A program made the position numbers and the translations under genes. This document shows positions 1 to 13,000 of a DNA stretch of 60,000 nt, piece after piece. The stretch covers positions 26,198,101-26,258,100 of the forward strand of contig NC_092677.1 in assembly GCF_964355755.1 (NCBI RefSeq), written 5' to 3'. The notes below the pieces were generated by a model. That model saw nothing but the letters and a program-made list of their open reading frames with translations, had not been told where the DNA came from and made no database searches. Each line of letters opens with the position of its first letter. Position 1 is the first letter of the stretch. Origin of the DNA: Antedon mediterranea (taxonomy: Eukaryota > Echinodermata > Crinoidea > Comatulida > Antedonidae).

Positions 1-945
1 GATAGATCATGAGAAATTCTAACATGGCCTCATTCCAATTCTTATTATTTTCATTGGCCATTTGAATGGTATGTTTAATTGTTTTATTCATTCTTTCAAC
101 TAATCCATTACTTTTAGGATAGTACAATGATGTTATAATGTGTTTAATACCTCTCTCCTTTAAATAATTTTCAAACTCTATGGATACAAATGGTTTCCCA
201 TTATCGGATACCAACTCATTTGGTAATCCTTCTCTTGGAAATATCTGGTCTAGAAAATTACATACAAATGTAGATGTAATATCATTAGTAAAAGAAACTT
301 CTGGCCATTTACTGAAATAGTCAACTAGCACAATAGCATATCTACACTTTCTAGGTCCCTTTTCAAATGGGCCTATTATATCAATAGCAACTTTTTGCCA
401 TGCATGTTCTGGTAACGCAATTGGTTGTAATGGCGCATTGTAAGTTTTAGCCGTCTTATCACTATTTTGACACGGTTCACAATTCTTAATTTTATCTTCT
501 ACTTTACGATCTGTAGCAGGAAACCAGTATAGTTCTCTAATCCTGTTTTTAGTTCGTACAATACCTTGATGTGCAGTATGTGCTTCATCAATTATTTTAT
601 ATTGCAATGATTTTGGGATTACCAGTCTCTCCCCCCTCATAATTAAATCATCATTTAAACACAATTCATCTTTTACAAAGTAGTAAGGTTTTAATTCCTC
701 ATTTAACATTTTCTTACTTGGCCATGCAGTTTTAATATACTTCTTAAGTAATGTTGACACATGATCAGTATTTGTTTCCTTAATTAACTCTTGTTTTGTA
801 ATGCAAGTGTTAGCATCCAATATATAACTTAATACATATTCATCACTATTATCAACAGAAGGATTATTTTCTGTTATGGGGAGTCTACTTAAAGCATCGG
901 CAACAGCATTATTTTGCCCTGTAACATATTCAATCACATAATCTA
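1..945 (-). pseudogene. Integrase, partial at window edge (gypsy)
   Basis: My reading of the minus strand is open from about 945 to the window edge. It contains a histidine/cysteine zinc-binding segment (around 480-570), the first core aspartate in a DIIGPF-like context near 385, and the second in a SDNGKPF context near 205. The third catalytic residue should lie close to the left edge. This domain alone appears uninterrupted, but it is disconnected from RNase H by a frameshift. Confidence 0.75.
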
Positions 946-947
946 AA

Positions 948-1358
948 TTAAGTAGCCCATCTAGCAATTCGTATGGTTTTATGACCTGTAGCACATGAAC
1001 TTAGCAATTTCAAATTAGCTTTGTGGTCAGTACGTAATGTAAATTTGTTACCCCATAAGTAATTAACCCATTTTTTACACGCATATACACAAGCTAATGC
1101 TTCTGTCTCTCCCGTTGAATAATTACGCTCTGCACTTGTTAATGTACGGGATGTAAATGCAATAGGAATTTCAATGTTATCTTTAATTTGACTTAGCACA
1201 CCACCTATTCCGTAATCTGAACTATCAGTGGTAACAATCACTGGTAATTTGGGGTCAAACAAATTCAATGCAGTACTTTTAGCAATACAATTCTTTAATT
1301 TATCAAATGCGGCTTGTTGTTCAGTACCCCACACAAACGCATTTTCTTTCCTTAGCAA
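948..1358 (-). pseudogene. RNase H domain (gypsy)
   Basis: The frame begins in the RT connection and enters an RNase H domain with TTDSSDYGIGGVL, FTSRTL, E in the YSTGETEALA helix, and TDHKANL. The gypsy-type order of catalytic acidic residues is present. The frame closes at a stop in the segment that normally links RNase H to integrase; a one-base shift near 953 reopens it into integrase. Confidence 0.85.
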
Positions 1359-1566
1359 ATACCTTAATGGTTCTGATGTAGTCGCATAATTTGGTACAAA
1401 TTTTGCATATTATCCAAACATTCCCAAAGCAGTTCTCAATTCAGAGATGTTGTTTGGAATGTTTGCCTCGATTATGGCTTTTACGTGGTCATTATCAGGT
1501 TGAAGTCCTGAAGCCGAAATTGTATGACCTACGTATGAAATTTGTTTCACTCTAAATTGGCATTTA

Positions 1567-2354
1567 TCAAGGTTTAGCGTTAACCCTGCCTTTTGTATTT
1601 AAGGTGCAACATTGTATAGTCCATATTAATAGATATAAATGTTGATGTTCATCTTTACCAAAGACAACAATATCGTCAAGATAGCAACGTACCCCCTTTT
1701 CATTCATTAGGATTGAACTCACTGTTTTCTGAAATGCAGATGGTGCGGAAGCAAGACCAAAACATACTCTCTTATAACGGTAAAGGCCTTTATGTGTAAT
1801 AAAACCAGTTAAATCCCTACTTTCTTTATGTAATGTTAATTGATAGTACGCAGATCTAAGATCTAACGTAGAAAATACAGTAGCACCATGCAATGAATTG
1901 AATAATTCTGAAATATCGGGTAAAGGAAATTGGTCTACTACAAGTTCTTTGTTAACTTCTCTTAAATCTATACAAATACGTACATCACCAGATTTGTTAC
2001 CTACTACCACAATTAGACTTTAATTTTCTCTATAATTCCTTGGCTTTCTAACCTATCAAGTTCTTTAGCAACTTTGTCTCTTACCGTAAATGGTAAGCTT
2101 TGTAATTTCTGTATTTTAGGTGTACAGTGTTTGTGGACCATAACTTTATGTACGAAATCCTTCGTGAGTCCCACATTCCCATTGAACAATCTGGGATAGT
2201 TCTTTTTCAGTTCTTGTTTGTATTCAGCATCATCAGTTGTAGCAACTTGGACGCAAGCAATTTGTCCTTTCACAATGTTAATATTTAGGTTGCTAATTAA
2301 GTCCATCCCGAGAATAGGCGATCCTTTTTCTACGATGTAAATCTTCGCGTGCAC
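1567..2354 (-). pseudogene. Protease end and reverse transcriptase (gypsy)
   Basis: Two frames make up this stretch. The first (2354 to 2013) holds the protease C-terminal ILGMDLI motif, a linker, and the start of RT. After a small deletion or frameshift at about 2010, the second frame continues through the RT palm (CIDLREVN, STLDLRSAYYQ, FGLASAPSAFQ) to the catalytic YLDDIVVF motif. It shifts again near 1610. The YxDD motif is intact, but the reading frame is not. Confidence 0.85.
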
Positions 2355-2367
2355 TTTATTCTCTGGC

Positions 2368-2880
2368 TCACTTGTAAGCGTAACCGGGTAAATTCACAAA
2401 TCCATGCACATGTATCGGTTCCTTGGAGTAGCTCATCAGTTTGATTGACGCCTTTTGTAGAGCTTCGTTGACAAAATATCGATTATAGATTCTTTTGGGT
2501 AGAATTGTAACTGGTGAACCAGTATCTATGGTCATGTTCACTTTTGCTGAATGACCTATCAATACGTCAGTGCGTAATTTTCTGTTAACCATCATATTAA
2601 CAGACATGGTTTCATCAATATTTTCAATTTCAACACTTCTGCAAACACTAGCAAAATGTCCTATCTTACGGCATTTATTGCATTTAGCTTTCTTTGCCTT
2701 GCATTTGACATCATCGGCTTTGTGCGATTTCGAACCAAAACGAAAACAGTACTCACTGGATTTGTATTTTGCTGGCTGTTGTTTAGGTTTGTAATTACTC
2801 TTTCGTATCTGCTCAACAGATACTGGTAGTTCAGCTTTACCTATTATTTGGCATTCTTTAACTAATGGCGTTAAAGACAT
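2368..2880 (-). pseudogene. gag zinc knuckle and start of protease (gypsy)
   Basis: The frame carries an intact CCHC knuckle (CNKCRKIGHFASVC) preceded by a degenerate one in which the second cysteine is replaced by phenylalanine (CFRFG...H...C). A retroviral-type aspartic protease active site, DTGSPVT, follows. The frame is lost near 2368 before the protease flap and C-terminal motif, which continue in the next fragment. There is no capsid region upstream, so gag is truncated. Confidence 0.8.
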
Positions 2881-2939
2881 AATTCCTTGAGTGACAAACA
2901 AATATTGCCGTACGGACACACAAACACATTGCCATATGA

Positions 2940-3065
2940 ACAAATTGCCGTATGGTTAAATTGGCGTAAGGACAAAAATTGGCGTAAGGACAAAAATTGG
3001 CGTAAGGACAAAAATTGGCGTAAGGACAAAAATTGGCGTTAAGGACAAAAATTGCCATTAGTTTG
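2940..3065. repeat. 18 bp minisatellite (GGCGTAAGGACAAAAATT)
   Basis: About five near-perfect copies of an 18 bp unit start where recognisable gypsy sequence stops. Related pieces (gccgtatg, gccttacggg) continue on both sides to about 3110. Because the unit is a multiple of three it yields an open frame that is not a gene. Confidence 0.9.
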
Positions 3066-3069
3066 CCTT

Positions 3070-3865
3070 ACGGGAGCGGAATTGTTCGTACGGCAACGTT
3101 TGTCTATTTTTGCCCTAATGGCCGCCCATATCATCTTGCCTACTGGCACCATAGCTAGACATAACATACAGTAAATTAAAAACTATCGGTGAATTGTTGG
3201 AATAAATTAATTGTTTAATTAAACAGTTGGCTATTTTAAAAGTGTATGTAAAGTTCTGTACAATAATAATAAAAACTGAAAATATATAATATATTCAATT
3301 TTTTATTGTACTTAAATGTTTTTTAACTTTATGCATCACGCACTCTATGCAAAAAAAAATTGATTTCAGCAGCTACTGTAGTAGCCTTCAACTATTGCTC
3401 ATACTGTAAGTGGAAAAAGAAACCAAAATACTGAAAATACCAAAATATACACAATACTTGTCAAAATGCCAATGCTTTGTGGAAAAAGAATTACCACAAA
3501 CCTTTATTTAATAAAGTGGTTTTGCTAAATTACAAGTTTATTTTTGTATTTAACCAAGAATGTTGATGACAGCTACTGGGCAGGATGTACTTCCTTTTGT
3601 GTTCCACTTTGTTTCTGATCACTTGTGGTTTACCTCGGACACTGACTGAAAGAATGTCATTTTTTTTCGGCTGTGAAAATTTGTATGACAACATGAATCA
3701 ACCTTTGAATACAATATAGAATTTGTTTATTAACGTCACCTGGGATCAAACTGGCACCGCATCCACCTTTTCTGTTAGCACACCGCAATCATACCTCCCA
3801 TGCCCATTCTGTTTTGTGTACCTTGTCTTTGTATATTTATACCTTCCTATTACCGTTCTGCAGTT
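3070..3865. other. Noncoding stretch, nothing recognised
   Basis: AT-rich sequence with no exon-like open frame, splice-flanked block or repeat that I recognise. The missing first coding exon of the phosphatase gene was sought here and not found. Confidence 0.5.
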
Positions 3866-3867
3866 GT

Positions 3868-4145
3868 CTAAAACTCTGTCTACACTATCAAAGTTTATGT
3901 GACAAAAAAATCTTATGTGCCCATAATTATATGAACATGTTATATCTCTGCCATATTTGGGCATATCATTATCATATTTGGGCACATCACTCATAATTGA
4001 TTACACTTTGTATTAAGATCTGTCTAAACTAGTTTGAAAAAAAGTGTGATGTACCTAAATATGATAGTGATATGAAATAACAATGTCCATATATGGGCAC
4101 ATCACATTTTAAAGTTTAAATAGTGTACTGTAGACAGAACTTTAT
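3868..4145. repeat. M1 short inverted-repeat element, one or two diverged copies
   Basis: The block starts with CTCTGTCTACACTATCAAA and ends with the complementary TAGTGTACTGTAGACAGAAC. Inside are GCCCAAATATGGTAGTGATAT-type units and a TCCATATATGGGCACATCACA arm. A second start-like motif near 4020 suggests two adjacent copies. It is the most diverged M1 copy in the window. Confidence 0.75.
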
Positions 4146-4284
4146 TAACACAAAACCAAAATTGTTCTTTTTCGTAGTAAAATAACGGACTAATTTCCTG
4201 TTGATTTCGTAATTTGTTAATTCATTGTTGCAAGAAAGTGGGAAATAGATGAATGTAATTAACTTTTTCCTGTTTTTATTACAG

Positions 4285-7200
4285 AAAATTCAAACAAATT
4301 GTTTTGAATTCAACTACACAACTTTAGAAGCTAAGAAGCCAGACAGTAAAAAAAGAAACAGGTATCGTGATGTGCTACCATGTAAGTAACACACTCTCTA
4401 TGATATACTGAACGAATTTGTGCCCAAATATGATAGTGATATGCTTAAATATGGTAGTGATACAGAGACAAATTTCATTTTAAAATTTTGTTTAGCATTA
4501 TTGCTAATTAAACTGATTTTTGAGTCAAGAAACATAGTTTTCTATTGTATTTTTTGCTAAGCAATTTTAGAAATGTATAGCAATAAGGTTGTTTTGTATA
4601 CTGTAGCTTTTTGCTGGCGAAATTATTCCCTGGTGATATGCTTAAATATGGTAGTGATATGCTTAAATATGGTAGTGATATGCTTAAATATGGTAGTGAT
4701 ATGCTTAAATATGGTAGTGATATGCTTAAATATGGTAGTGATATGCTTAAATATGGTAGTGATATACTTAAATATGGTAGTGATATGCTTAAATATGGTA
4801 GTGATATGCTTAAATATGGTAGTGATATGCTTAAATATGGTAGTGATATGCTCAAATATGGTAGTGATATGACATCATCATGTCCATATATGGGCACATT
4901 TTTTTGCCATATAAAGTTTGATAGTTTAGAGTAGACAGAGATTTAGGGATCATAGCATAATTATTCTATACTGCAATTGATGCAGTAATCTACATTATTT
5001 ACCGCCGCAATAATGTACGATTTTATTTAGTTCATTTCTGCTGTAGTACTTGGTGTAATAATTATTGTGTATGATTCGTGTAAGAATATTGAGCACTTTA
5101 ATATTTAACAGTACTGTAACTCTTGATTCATCTTTGTTATAATAAAATTTTAATTTCAATCTTAATTGTAATGTAAAATAGTATAAAAAGAATATTCATT
5201 AATTACAAACAAAGTATTTATTATTACATGTATTTTTACTAAATCAATTAATTCTACAGATCATTTTATATAATTTCTAATTTTACAGTATAAATTGTGA
5301 AAATTTCCCGTAATTGAAAGTAGAATGTGATTCCTATTGAAATCATAACTAAGTTCTTTATTAATAGTAATAATAATTATGTAATTTAATTTAATAATGA
5401 TAGTACAGTACATTACTAATTCTTTCATTATTATAGAAATTTCTTGGAAAAAGACAATTGACAGTTTTTTCATTAGGAATCAAAGTGATATTAATTATTA
5501 ATTAATAGTTATTGATCATTTTCATTCTTAGTCCGATAAAAACAGTCAAAAATGTAATTGAACTTTGAGTAGAGTAGTTTAGTTTTCTTTGTAAAAAATC
5601 TTTTAAAAACAAAAAATTACATTTTATAATAATTGTACATTAAAGAATTAATTCTCAGCAATGTGCTTTCTACTTTGTTTCTTAATTTACCTGTTTTTAG
5701 CCATGTATTTTTTTATGAAATTGTTCGCAATTTGACCTAAATAATAAATAATTATTAAGAAACTTCATATTTCATAATTTTCACAAGTGACTTGATGGTT
5801 ATGATGCTTGGGTACCAATCCCAGGGTCCTGGGTTTAAGTCCTGTCATATGTCAGGATTTTTTCTAATAACAAATTACAACTCCACTCCCAAAGACTTTG
5901 TAATAAGATTTTGTTTATGTAGAGCATCTTGTGTATATGTTTGTCTTATGAACAGGATTGCCACCTTTAAAAGGATAGTGAATTAATTCGTTTTCTTTAT
6001 CCTTGGCAATTTGTCTAAATAAATATAAAAAAAAAAAGTAAATTCAAATTGATGTAAATCTCTATATTACAGATGATCACAGTCGAGTAAAACTTGACGC
6101 TGGGAAGAATGACTACATCAACGCTAGTCATGTCCAGGGCAAGAAAGCATCAAAGAAATATATCCTCACACAGGTATGTACAGTAATTCGGTTTTACTTG
6201 GGTATAAGCCCATGGGGGAAATTGTGCTGGATGGAACTGGGCAGGGACATCTACTGTAAATTTAACTCAGCCAAGCTCACTCACAAACTCGCCCTATATA
6301 GAAACCAAAAGATGCCTGTTTTATTTTATACCCATCCGCTATTTTTACGCCCTAGGTCACTTAACACTGTTTCACTGTTAATTTAACTCGGTCAAGCTCA
6401 CGCACAAACTCACTCAAGAAACCAATAAGATGCCTGTTTTAGTTTGTTCCCATCCACTTTTTTTACGCTGACACCTACCCCCTAGGTAACTCAGCTAATG
6501 TACATTCTGTAAGCCCAACAACTTTTACAGAATATGTTGGGGGTTTACCATAATGTGTAAAATATTTTACAATAAGTTGTATACATGTGTTATGTACAGG
6601 TGGATATTATGCAAATCAAGCTTGCTACTTACAGTTACACAGTTTCATTCCATTTGTGGTTTCAAATTTTATTTTTTTTCAAAACCAGATTATAAGCTGT
6701 TTGAGATTCTACGATAACTCGTAAAATGCAACTGTACATGAGTCATTCATGTTTCTCCTTTGCATATTTAATACCTTCTTGGAATTCTGTCGTACATAAA
6801 CAATTTGAAAGTGTTCCATGCAAAAATTATTTATTAAGTATTGCTAAATGGCACATTAAGAACCATTTTATTATATGTACTGTATTTCACTTGCTAAAGT
6901 GTCAATGCTGTAGTATTGAAGTTCCAAATTTTTATAAATATGCCAAGATAAATGTTTTATTAAAACATTAATGTACAGTATGACACATGGTTTTATTACT
7001 TTGATAGTTGGAATATTTAGGCTTACTCATTGGCCATGTCAAACGAGTCAGATGTGTGTGTGTGTGCGCGTTGATGATAAAAAATGACTTAAATTATCCC
7101 CTTCAATGCAGACTACATTTCTAAGCACTTCAAATTTACAATACTATTACAATTACAAGCACTTTCTATCTGACAAATAAAGATAATATACAGTTCTAAG

Positions 7201-10061
7201 TTAATTTAACAGATGTCTCATTATGAGAAAACTGTTAAATGCTATAAGTGGAACTAGGGCAGTCTGGCTGTCTGGCCTCATAATGTCATAGTGTTAATAG
7301 TTCTTGGAAATATTCGCTAGAAAATCCATCAACTGTAAATAAAAACGTAATTTTATATCTTTGACTAAAAATATTTACTAATAGAAAGTTAATTGTTTTT
7401 GAATGTTCATGCCTTTGAAAGGTATCCATACTCTCTATGCAAACGACAGACTCAAACTTTTTTTTTTTTCTTCGGTAAATGTTTTTGGAAAAACAAAACT
7501 ATAGAAAATTAATCCTGGCTTAATTTAACAGTCTTAACAGTCTATCTACACTATCACTAGATTGACAAAAAGAAGTGCCCAAATATGGTAGTATATGCCC
7601 AAATATGGTAGTGATATGCCCAAATATGGTAGTGATATGCCTAAATATGGTAGTGATATTACATCATCATGTCCATATATGGGCACATCACATGTTTTTT
7701 TGTCAGATAAAGTTTGATAGTGTAGACAGAGCTTTACACGATATGAGCTGGTAATTACTGTATATTTCATTCCACGAATCGTACAAAATATTCGGCAAAT
7801 CAAATGAACAGACCTGTAAATCTCATTACAAAAAATCGTAAATAAACCTGGCTTAACAGTTTGTCAGTTTGTCTACAGTCATAAAATGAATTTCTAAATT
7901 TGGACATAGGGGTATGTTGCAACAAAATTGTCAATACTATTTTCTTCGGATTCATACAATACTATGTCACAATAACAAGAAAATAAAACAGGCAAAATTT
8001 GAATTACTGTACTACCAGAAGTAATGATATTTTCCATATGCAAAACTACTGTACAAACAAGCACGAATGTGCAATACTCGGGGTACAGCGAAAGAAGGTA
8101 CCAGGTACCTTCTGCGTGTTTTTAAGTAAACGTGATAACCACTACGCCAACAAGCCGCATATAACTACATAGCGCTGTGGTGTGTGTCACACATTGTGGC
8201 TTCCTAATTAAACAAATTAATTAACAAAAAATTAAAAATCCGGCTCTATAGCTTTGAGGACATGTCCCTGTAGTATATTCATGCCAAATCCCAGCTCAAT
8301 ACTACAACTAATAATGGAGGAGTAGTACTTTAAAAATCGCACTTTTTACTCAATAGTGTCCAGATGGAGGAGGAGAAAATGAGTAAGTCCTAGACTCGGG
8401 TACCCCGAGTAAAAATCTAATTAAAGACAGAATACTGTAGATATTAAATATTTGTTTACTACATGTCAAAATATGTTTTAAACATTTTATAGCTTTATAT
8501 ATTGTTTTATTATATTTGATATCATATTTCTTTTAAAACAGGGACCAAAGGATAATACCGTTGGTCATTTTTGGCAAATGGTCTGGGAGCAAGACTGCAA
8601 AGTTATTGTAATGCTCAACAAAGTTATTGAAAAAGGAGTGGTAGGTTCAAATCATTAGCAAATCATAATTATTATTTCAATATTAAGTTAATAAATTCAC
8701 TTAATATCACGTCTACTGGGCAGGGATGTTACACAAATGAGGGTATAACCCAGGCTTACTCTAAATTTAATTTTAAGAATTTTCATCCAGTCTAATTTTC
8801 AACTTTTTGGGAAATCAGAAAAAAATTTTGGTCAGTATGGGAGCAATTGTCACACAGAAATGATTGTCACACAGGAGCAATTGTCACACAGAAGCAATTG
8901 TCACACAGAAATAAAATTGTCACACAGAAATAAAATTGTCACACAGAAGCAAAATTGTCACACAGAAGCAAAATGTCACACAGAAGCAAAATTGTCACAC
9001 AAGTAAAATTGTCACACAGAAGCAAAAATGTCACACAGGAGCAATTGTCACAAAATTGTCACACATAAACAAAATTGTCACACAGAAGCAATTGTCACAC
9101 AATTGTCACACAGAAACAATTGTCACACAGAAACAAAATGTCACACATAAACAAAAGTCACACAATTGTCACACAGAAGCAATTCTCACACAGAAACAAA
9201 ATGTCACACAGAAGCAAAATGTCACACAGAAGCAAAATGTCACACAGAAGCAATATGTCACCATGGAGGTGTCACACAGAAGCAAAATGTCACACAGAAG
9301 CAAAATGTCACACAGAAGCAATTGTCACACAGGAGCAATTTTGGAGGTTCAAAGTTCAGTGTGATAACATTCAGCAGTTTTTACAACTATGTCAAACATC
9401 ATCTAAATCAATTGTTGATATAAAGGAGAATCTGAACTTGAAATCAAGACATAAAGAGCATTTGAAAGTTGAATAGGTAGTTGGTCACGTCATCAGGCTT
9501 GGCAGACAAATTTCTTTGAAATCGGTATTCATTTTAAAGCTTATAGCGATTATAAAATGAATACATGAATTGATAAGATTATCTATGTATGACAACAGAT
9601 GGTTTTAATGGCGTGATAGACTAAGTAAATATTGTAACAACAACATTTCCTAGAAATATACTTACTGTGATTATAATTGTATTATTATCTTAGATGTTAT
9701 ATCTCTGAAAAACAAATTCTACAGCAAGGTTTATTTTTATTTTTATTTATCATTTGCTAACATCAATAATAAGAAAATATTATAGCAATCCGTTAAAAGA
9801 AGCTCACATTTGAAAGTCACAGACTATAACATTTTTATCTTTCTCATTTCATTTCATTTCATTTATTTCATCTCACATAATTATAACAAAAAAATAACAA
9901 ACAATAGAGAGAGACAGGATTCCCAAAATCGAACTAAATCAAACTATCAAGTGGGTCTCCAGCAAAACAAAATCATCCAACAATAAAATACAAAATTACA
10001 ACATTAAAAACAACGTGAAGATTAAAAAAGTACAAAATATCTATACAAAAGTTACCCAAGA

Positions 10062-10094
<33 letters not shown>

Positions 10095-13000
10095 CATTAT
10101 TATTATTATTATTATTACTGTTATAATTATCACAGATATCAAATGAAGTTTCAATTTTTCGTGGATTAATGGCCGATAGTTGTAAAAGAATAAAAGGAAA
10201 TAAATATAATATTAAATATGTGTTGTTCCCAAAAATCATGAAAAATAATGATCTATTTAAAATCATTTTGCAGTTTTGATGAAATTATTCACTTCCGTAC
10301 GAAAATAAAATCAACAAAAAACAATGATTTTACTTTATAAAGACAAAATAAACATTTAAATTTAACCATAACCAAAATCCAATTGTCTAACAGACAATTT
10401 GACTATTAGACTAGGCTATGAATGAGGTAGGTGCCACCCGGAGAGGTAGAAATTCTCATGTGACTTTTCTAGACCAGTTTTTTCTGGGGAATCTAAATAT
10501 ATTGGGTAAACGGGCTGTAACCTGAGAACTTTCGCGTGAGGGCGCTTTTTTCAAAATGGCTGCCAGTTACAGTAGACTATGATATCTTGGCAACCACTGG
10601 TCATAGAGAGGTGATTTTGGTGTCAAATTGTTCGGAATGTACATGTTCCTATTTGATGTAATAGAACATTTTGTCAGAAAATGGCCGGAAATACCTCTAT
10701 TGACCTTTGACCTAATATCTAACAGATATCATATCTCCGTAACTACTCGACACAGAAAGTTGTAATTGGTGTCAAACTCTCCAGAATATAGATGTTTATA
10801 TTCAGACTAATAGAACATTATCTGTAAAAATGACCGGAAATAACGTTACTGACCTTTGACCCAAAATGCAAGACATTTCTCCCATCTGATCACGTTAATC
10901 TTGTCAATTAATTCATTTTGTGCCAATTGGAGGTTGACATTCTCATATTATTTTCTGGACCAGTTTTTCATGTGCAATCCGAATATATGAGATAAATAAG
11001 CCATAACAAGGCCAAGAATTTAATTCTTTTACTACATACATGCTTCCCTTTAGTGTTTCAGTCTGTATGTCGTGTATTAACTTCAAGATCGCTCACATCA
11101 CTGCAATCTGAAAAGTCTTCATATTCATTATGTGTAAACAGTTCCTGGACATCAGTGGGAATCACTGTCTCAATCCATTTAGGCTCCATTTGTTCGTTCC
11201 ATCCATTGTGTGTACTGTTGTTGACAAAATCATTAACGTCTGCTGATTGCCATTCTTTAGTAGTAATGAAGTGTGCTCTAAGTATATGAAACTCAAGGGT
11301 CTGCTGACATAGTGGCAGTAATTATATATCTGTAATCTTGTTGTGTCTGGAAAACTTTCTGTTGAAGATATCATATCTTGCTTGATTTACACTTTTCCCC
11401 TTCACTCCATACAATAGTGAAACATACTCTTCAAATTCCTCATACAACTCTTTTGATGGAACATCTGACACTCCAAGGTTGCAGAATGTGTCAACAAATT
11501 TTGCTTTTGATTCCAGAAGCTTCCAGCAGGTACGTTTTCCTTTCCGAAAGAAAGCGGAGTTATAATCGTTACCTGTGAAAGCATGGAATCCAATAAGGGA
11601 TGATTTCTGCGCTTTTGTTAAATCAATGTCACTCAATTTCAGTACCTTTCAGTATTTCCCAGTGTTTGTATCAATAATTACCCTCTGCCCAATATCTATG
11701 AAATGAGATAGTGCAATGACTGGAATATCAATGTCTCCAGAATGGGAACGAATTATTGCTACGCCTTGATTGTTATTTGTTAAAGCATGCTTTGCATGCA
11801 GGATGACATTCGTGTATGCTTCTTCTTCCGGCTACTATTAAGCTCCGGAACCAATACAACATCTCAGTTAGTAACGTAGATGTATTCTTTGTACGATGAA
11901 AAGTAGATAACATCACTCCTCATATCTGTTAGAATGCTTTCTTTCTTTGACACTAGTACACAGCGAATAAGCTCAATCAATTTGGTCTTGTTCTCGCCGT
12001 TGGCAAGGAAATTGTTGAAATCACGGGCCAACTTTGATATTATTGAGCTTACAATTACTTTTGGTGCAATACCGCGTATGTTTCTCTCAACAGACTTAAT
12101 GTTTTTTGGCAGGTATGCATCGGTAACAATATCAACACGCTTGTATCCTTTAGGGATGCTGTTGAAAACCTTTGCTACAAGATGCTCGTACGTATCAGGG
12201 TAAGATGTAAATGTTCTGATTAATACCATTAAGTCAACAACATAGGCAATGACAATAGCCTTTGCTGGCAGTGCCCGACCAGGATCTATAACATCTGTTG
12301 AACTTTTGATGAGAATTTCCATTAGGACACTTTTCTGAGTTGTTCGTCTTGTCCCATCTGCATTAGCAAGGCTTAGCGGACAGGGGTAAATGGATACTCA
12401 AAGGCTTTCTTAAAGTCAATTATTCTACCATGCTTTGTTGAGGTGGCAAGAAGCTTTCCTAAAACATCCCGATTAGCTTATATTACTCTTACTTTCCCAT
12501 TTGCCTTGATTTCGAGTTTCTAACCACTATTCGAAAATAAAGTGAGATGATGTTATGGATCCTGGTCGAGCACTGCGAGAAACAGACGCGGTATTGCACC
12601 AAAAGTAATTGTAAGCTCAAAAATATCAAAATTGCCCCGTGATTTTAACAATTTCCTTGCCAACGGCAAAAACAAGACCAGATTGATTGAGCTTATTCGC
12701 TGTGTACTAGTGTCAAAGAAAGAAAGCATTCTAACAGATATGAGGAGTGATGTTATCTACTTTTCATCGTACAAAGAATGCATCTACGTTACTAACTGAG
12801 ATGTTGTATTGGTTCCGGAGCTTAATAGTAGCCAAGAAGAAGCCGACACGAAAGTCATCCTGCATGCAAAGCATGCTTTAACAAATAACAATCAAGGCGT
12901 AGTAATAATTCGTTCCCATTCTGGAGACTTTGACATTCCAGTCATTTCACTATCTCATTTCATAGGGTGATGGGCAGAGGGTAATTATTGATACAAACAC

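Larger units (their letters stand above)
1..2890 (-). mobile_element. Decayed Ty3/gypsy LTR retrotransposon, internal region
   Basis: Read on the minus strand, the order is zinc knuckle, protease, reverse transcriptase, RNase H and integrase, which is the Ty3/gypsy order (integrase last). Each domain sits in its own frame, separated by frameshifts and stops near 2360, 2010, 1610, 1410 and 953, so the copy is inactive. The 3' end runs off the left edge. The capsid part of gag and the 5' LTR are not recognisable: from about 2895 the sequence becomes a short tandem repeat. It lies upstream of the first visible phosphatase exon and may be in that gene's first intron, which is inference. Confidence 0.9.

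Noticed and set aside
4508-4934. Open frames of 99-129 codons on both strands with a 7-residue repeat
   Set aside because: They are translations of the 21 bp minisatellite in an M1 element; a unit length divisible by three keeps several frames open on both strands.
5788-5850. Possible functional tRNA gene
   Set aside because: Box A and box B words are degenerate, no acceptor stem forms, and the body matches a second SINE-like copy at 31018.
8936-9476. Three overlapping plus-strand frames of 85-142 codons rich in Ser, His, Thr and Gln
   Set aside because: All are low-complexity readings of the TGTCACACAG minisatellite; no start context, domain or splice support.
11053-11593. Frames on the opposite strand of the palindromic element
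   Set aside because: They are antisense shadows of the conserved gene; the same shadows appear mirrored at 13069-13284.
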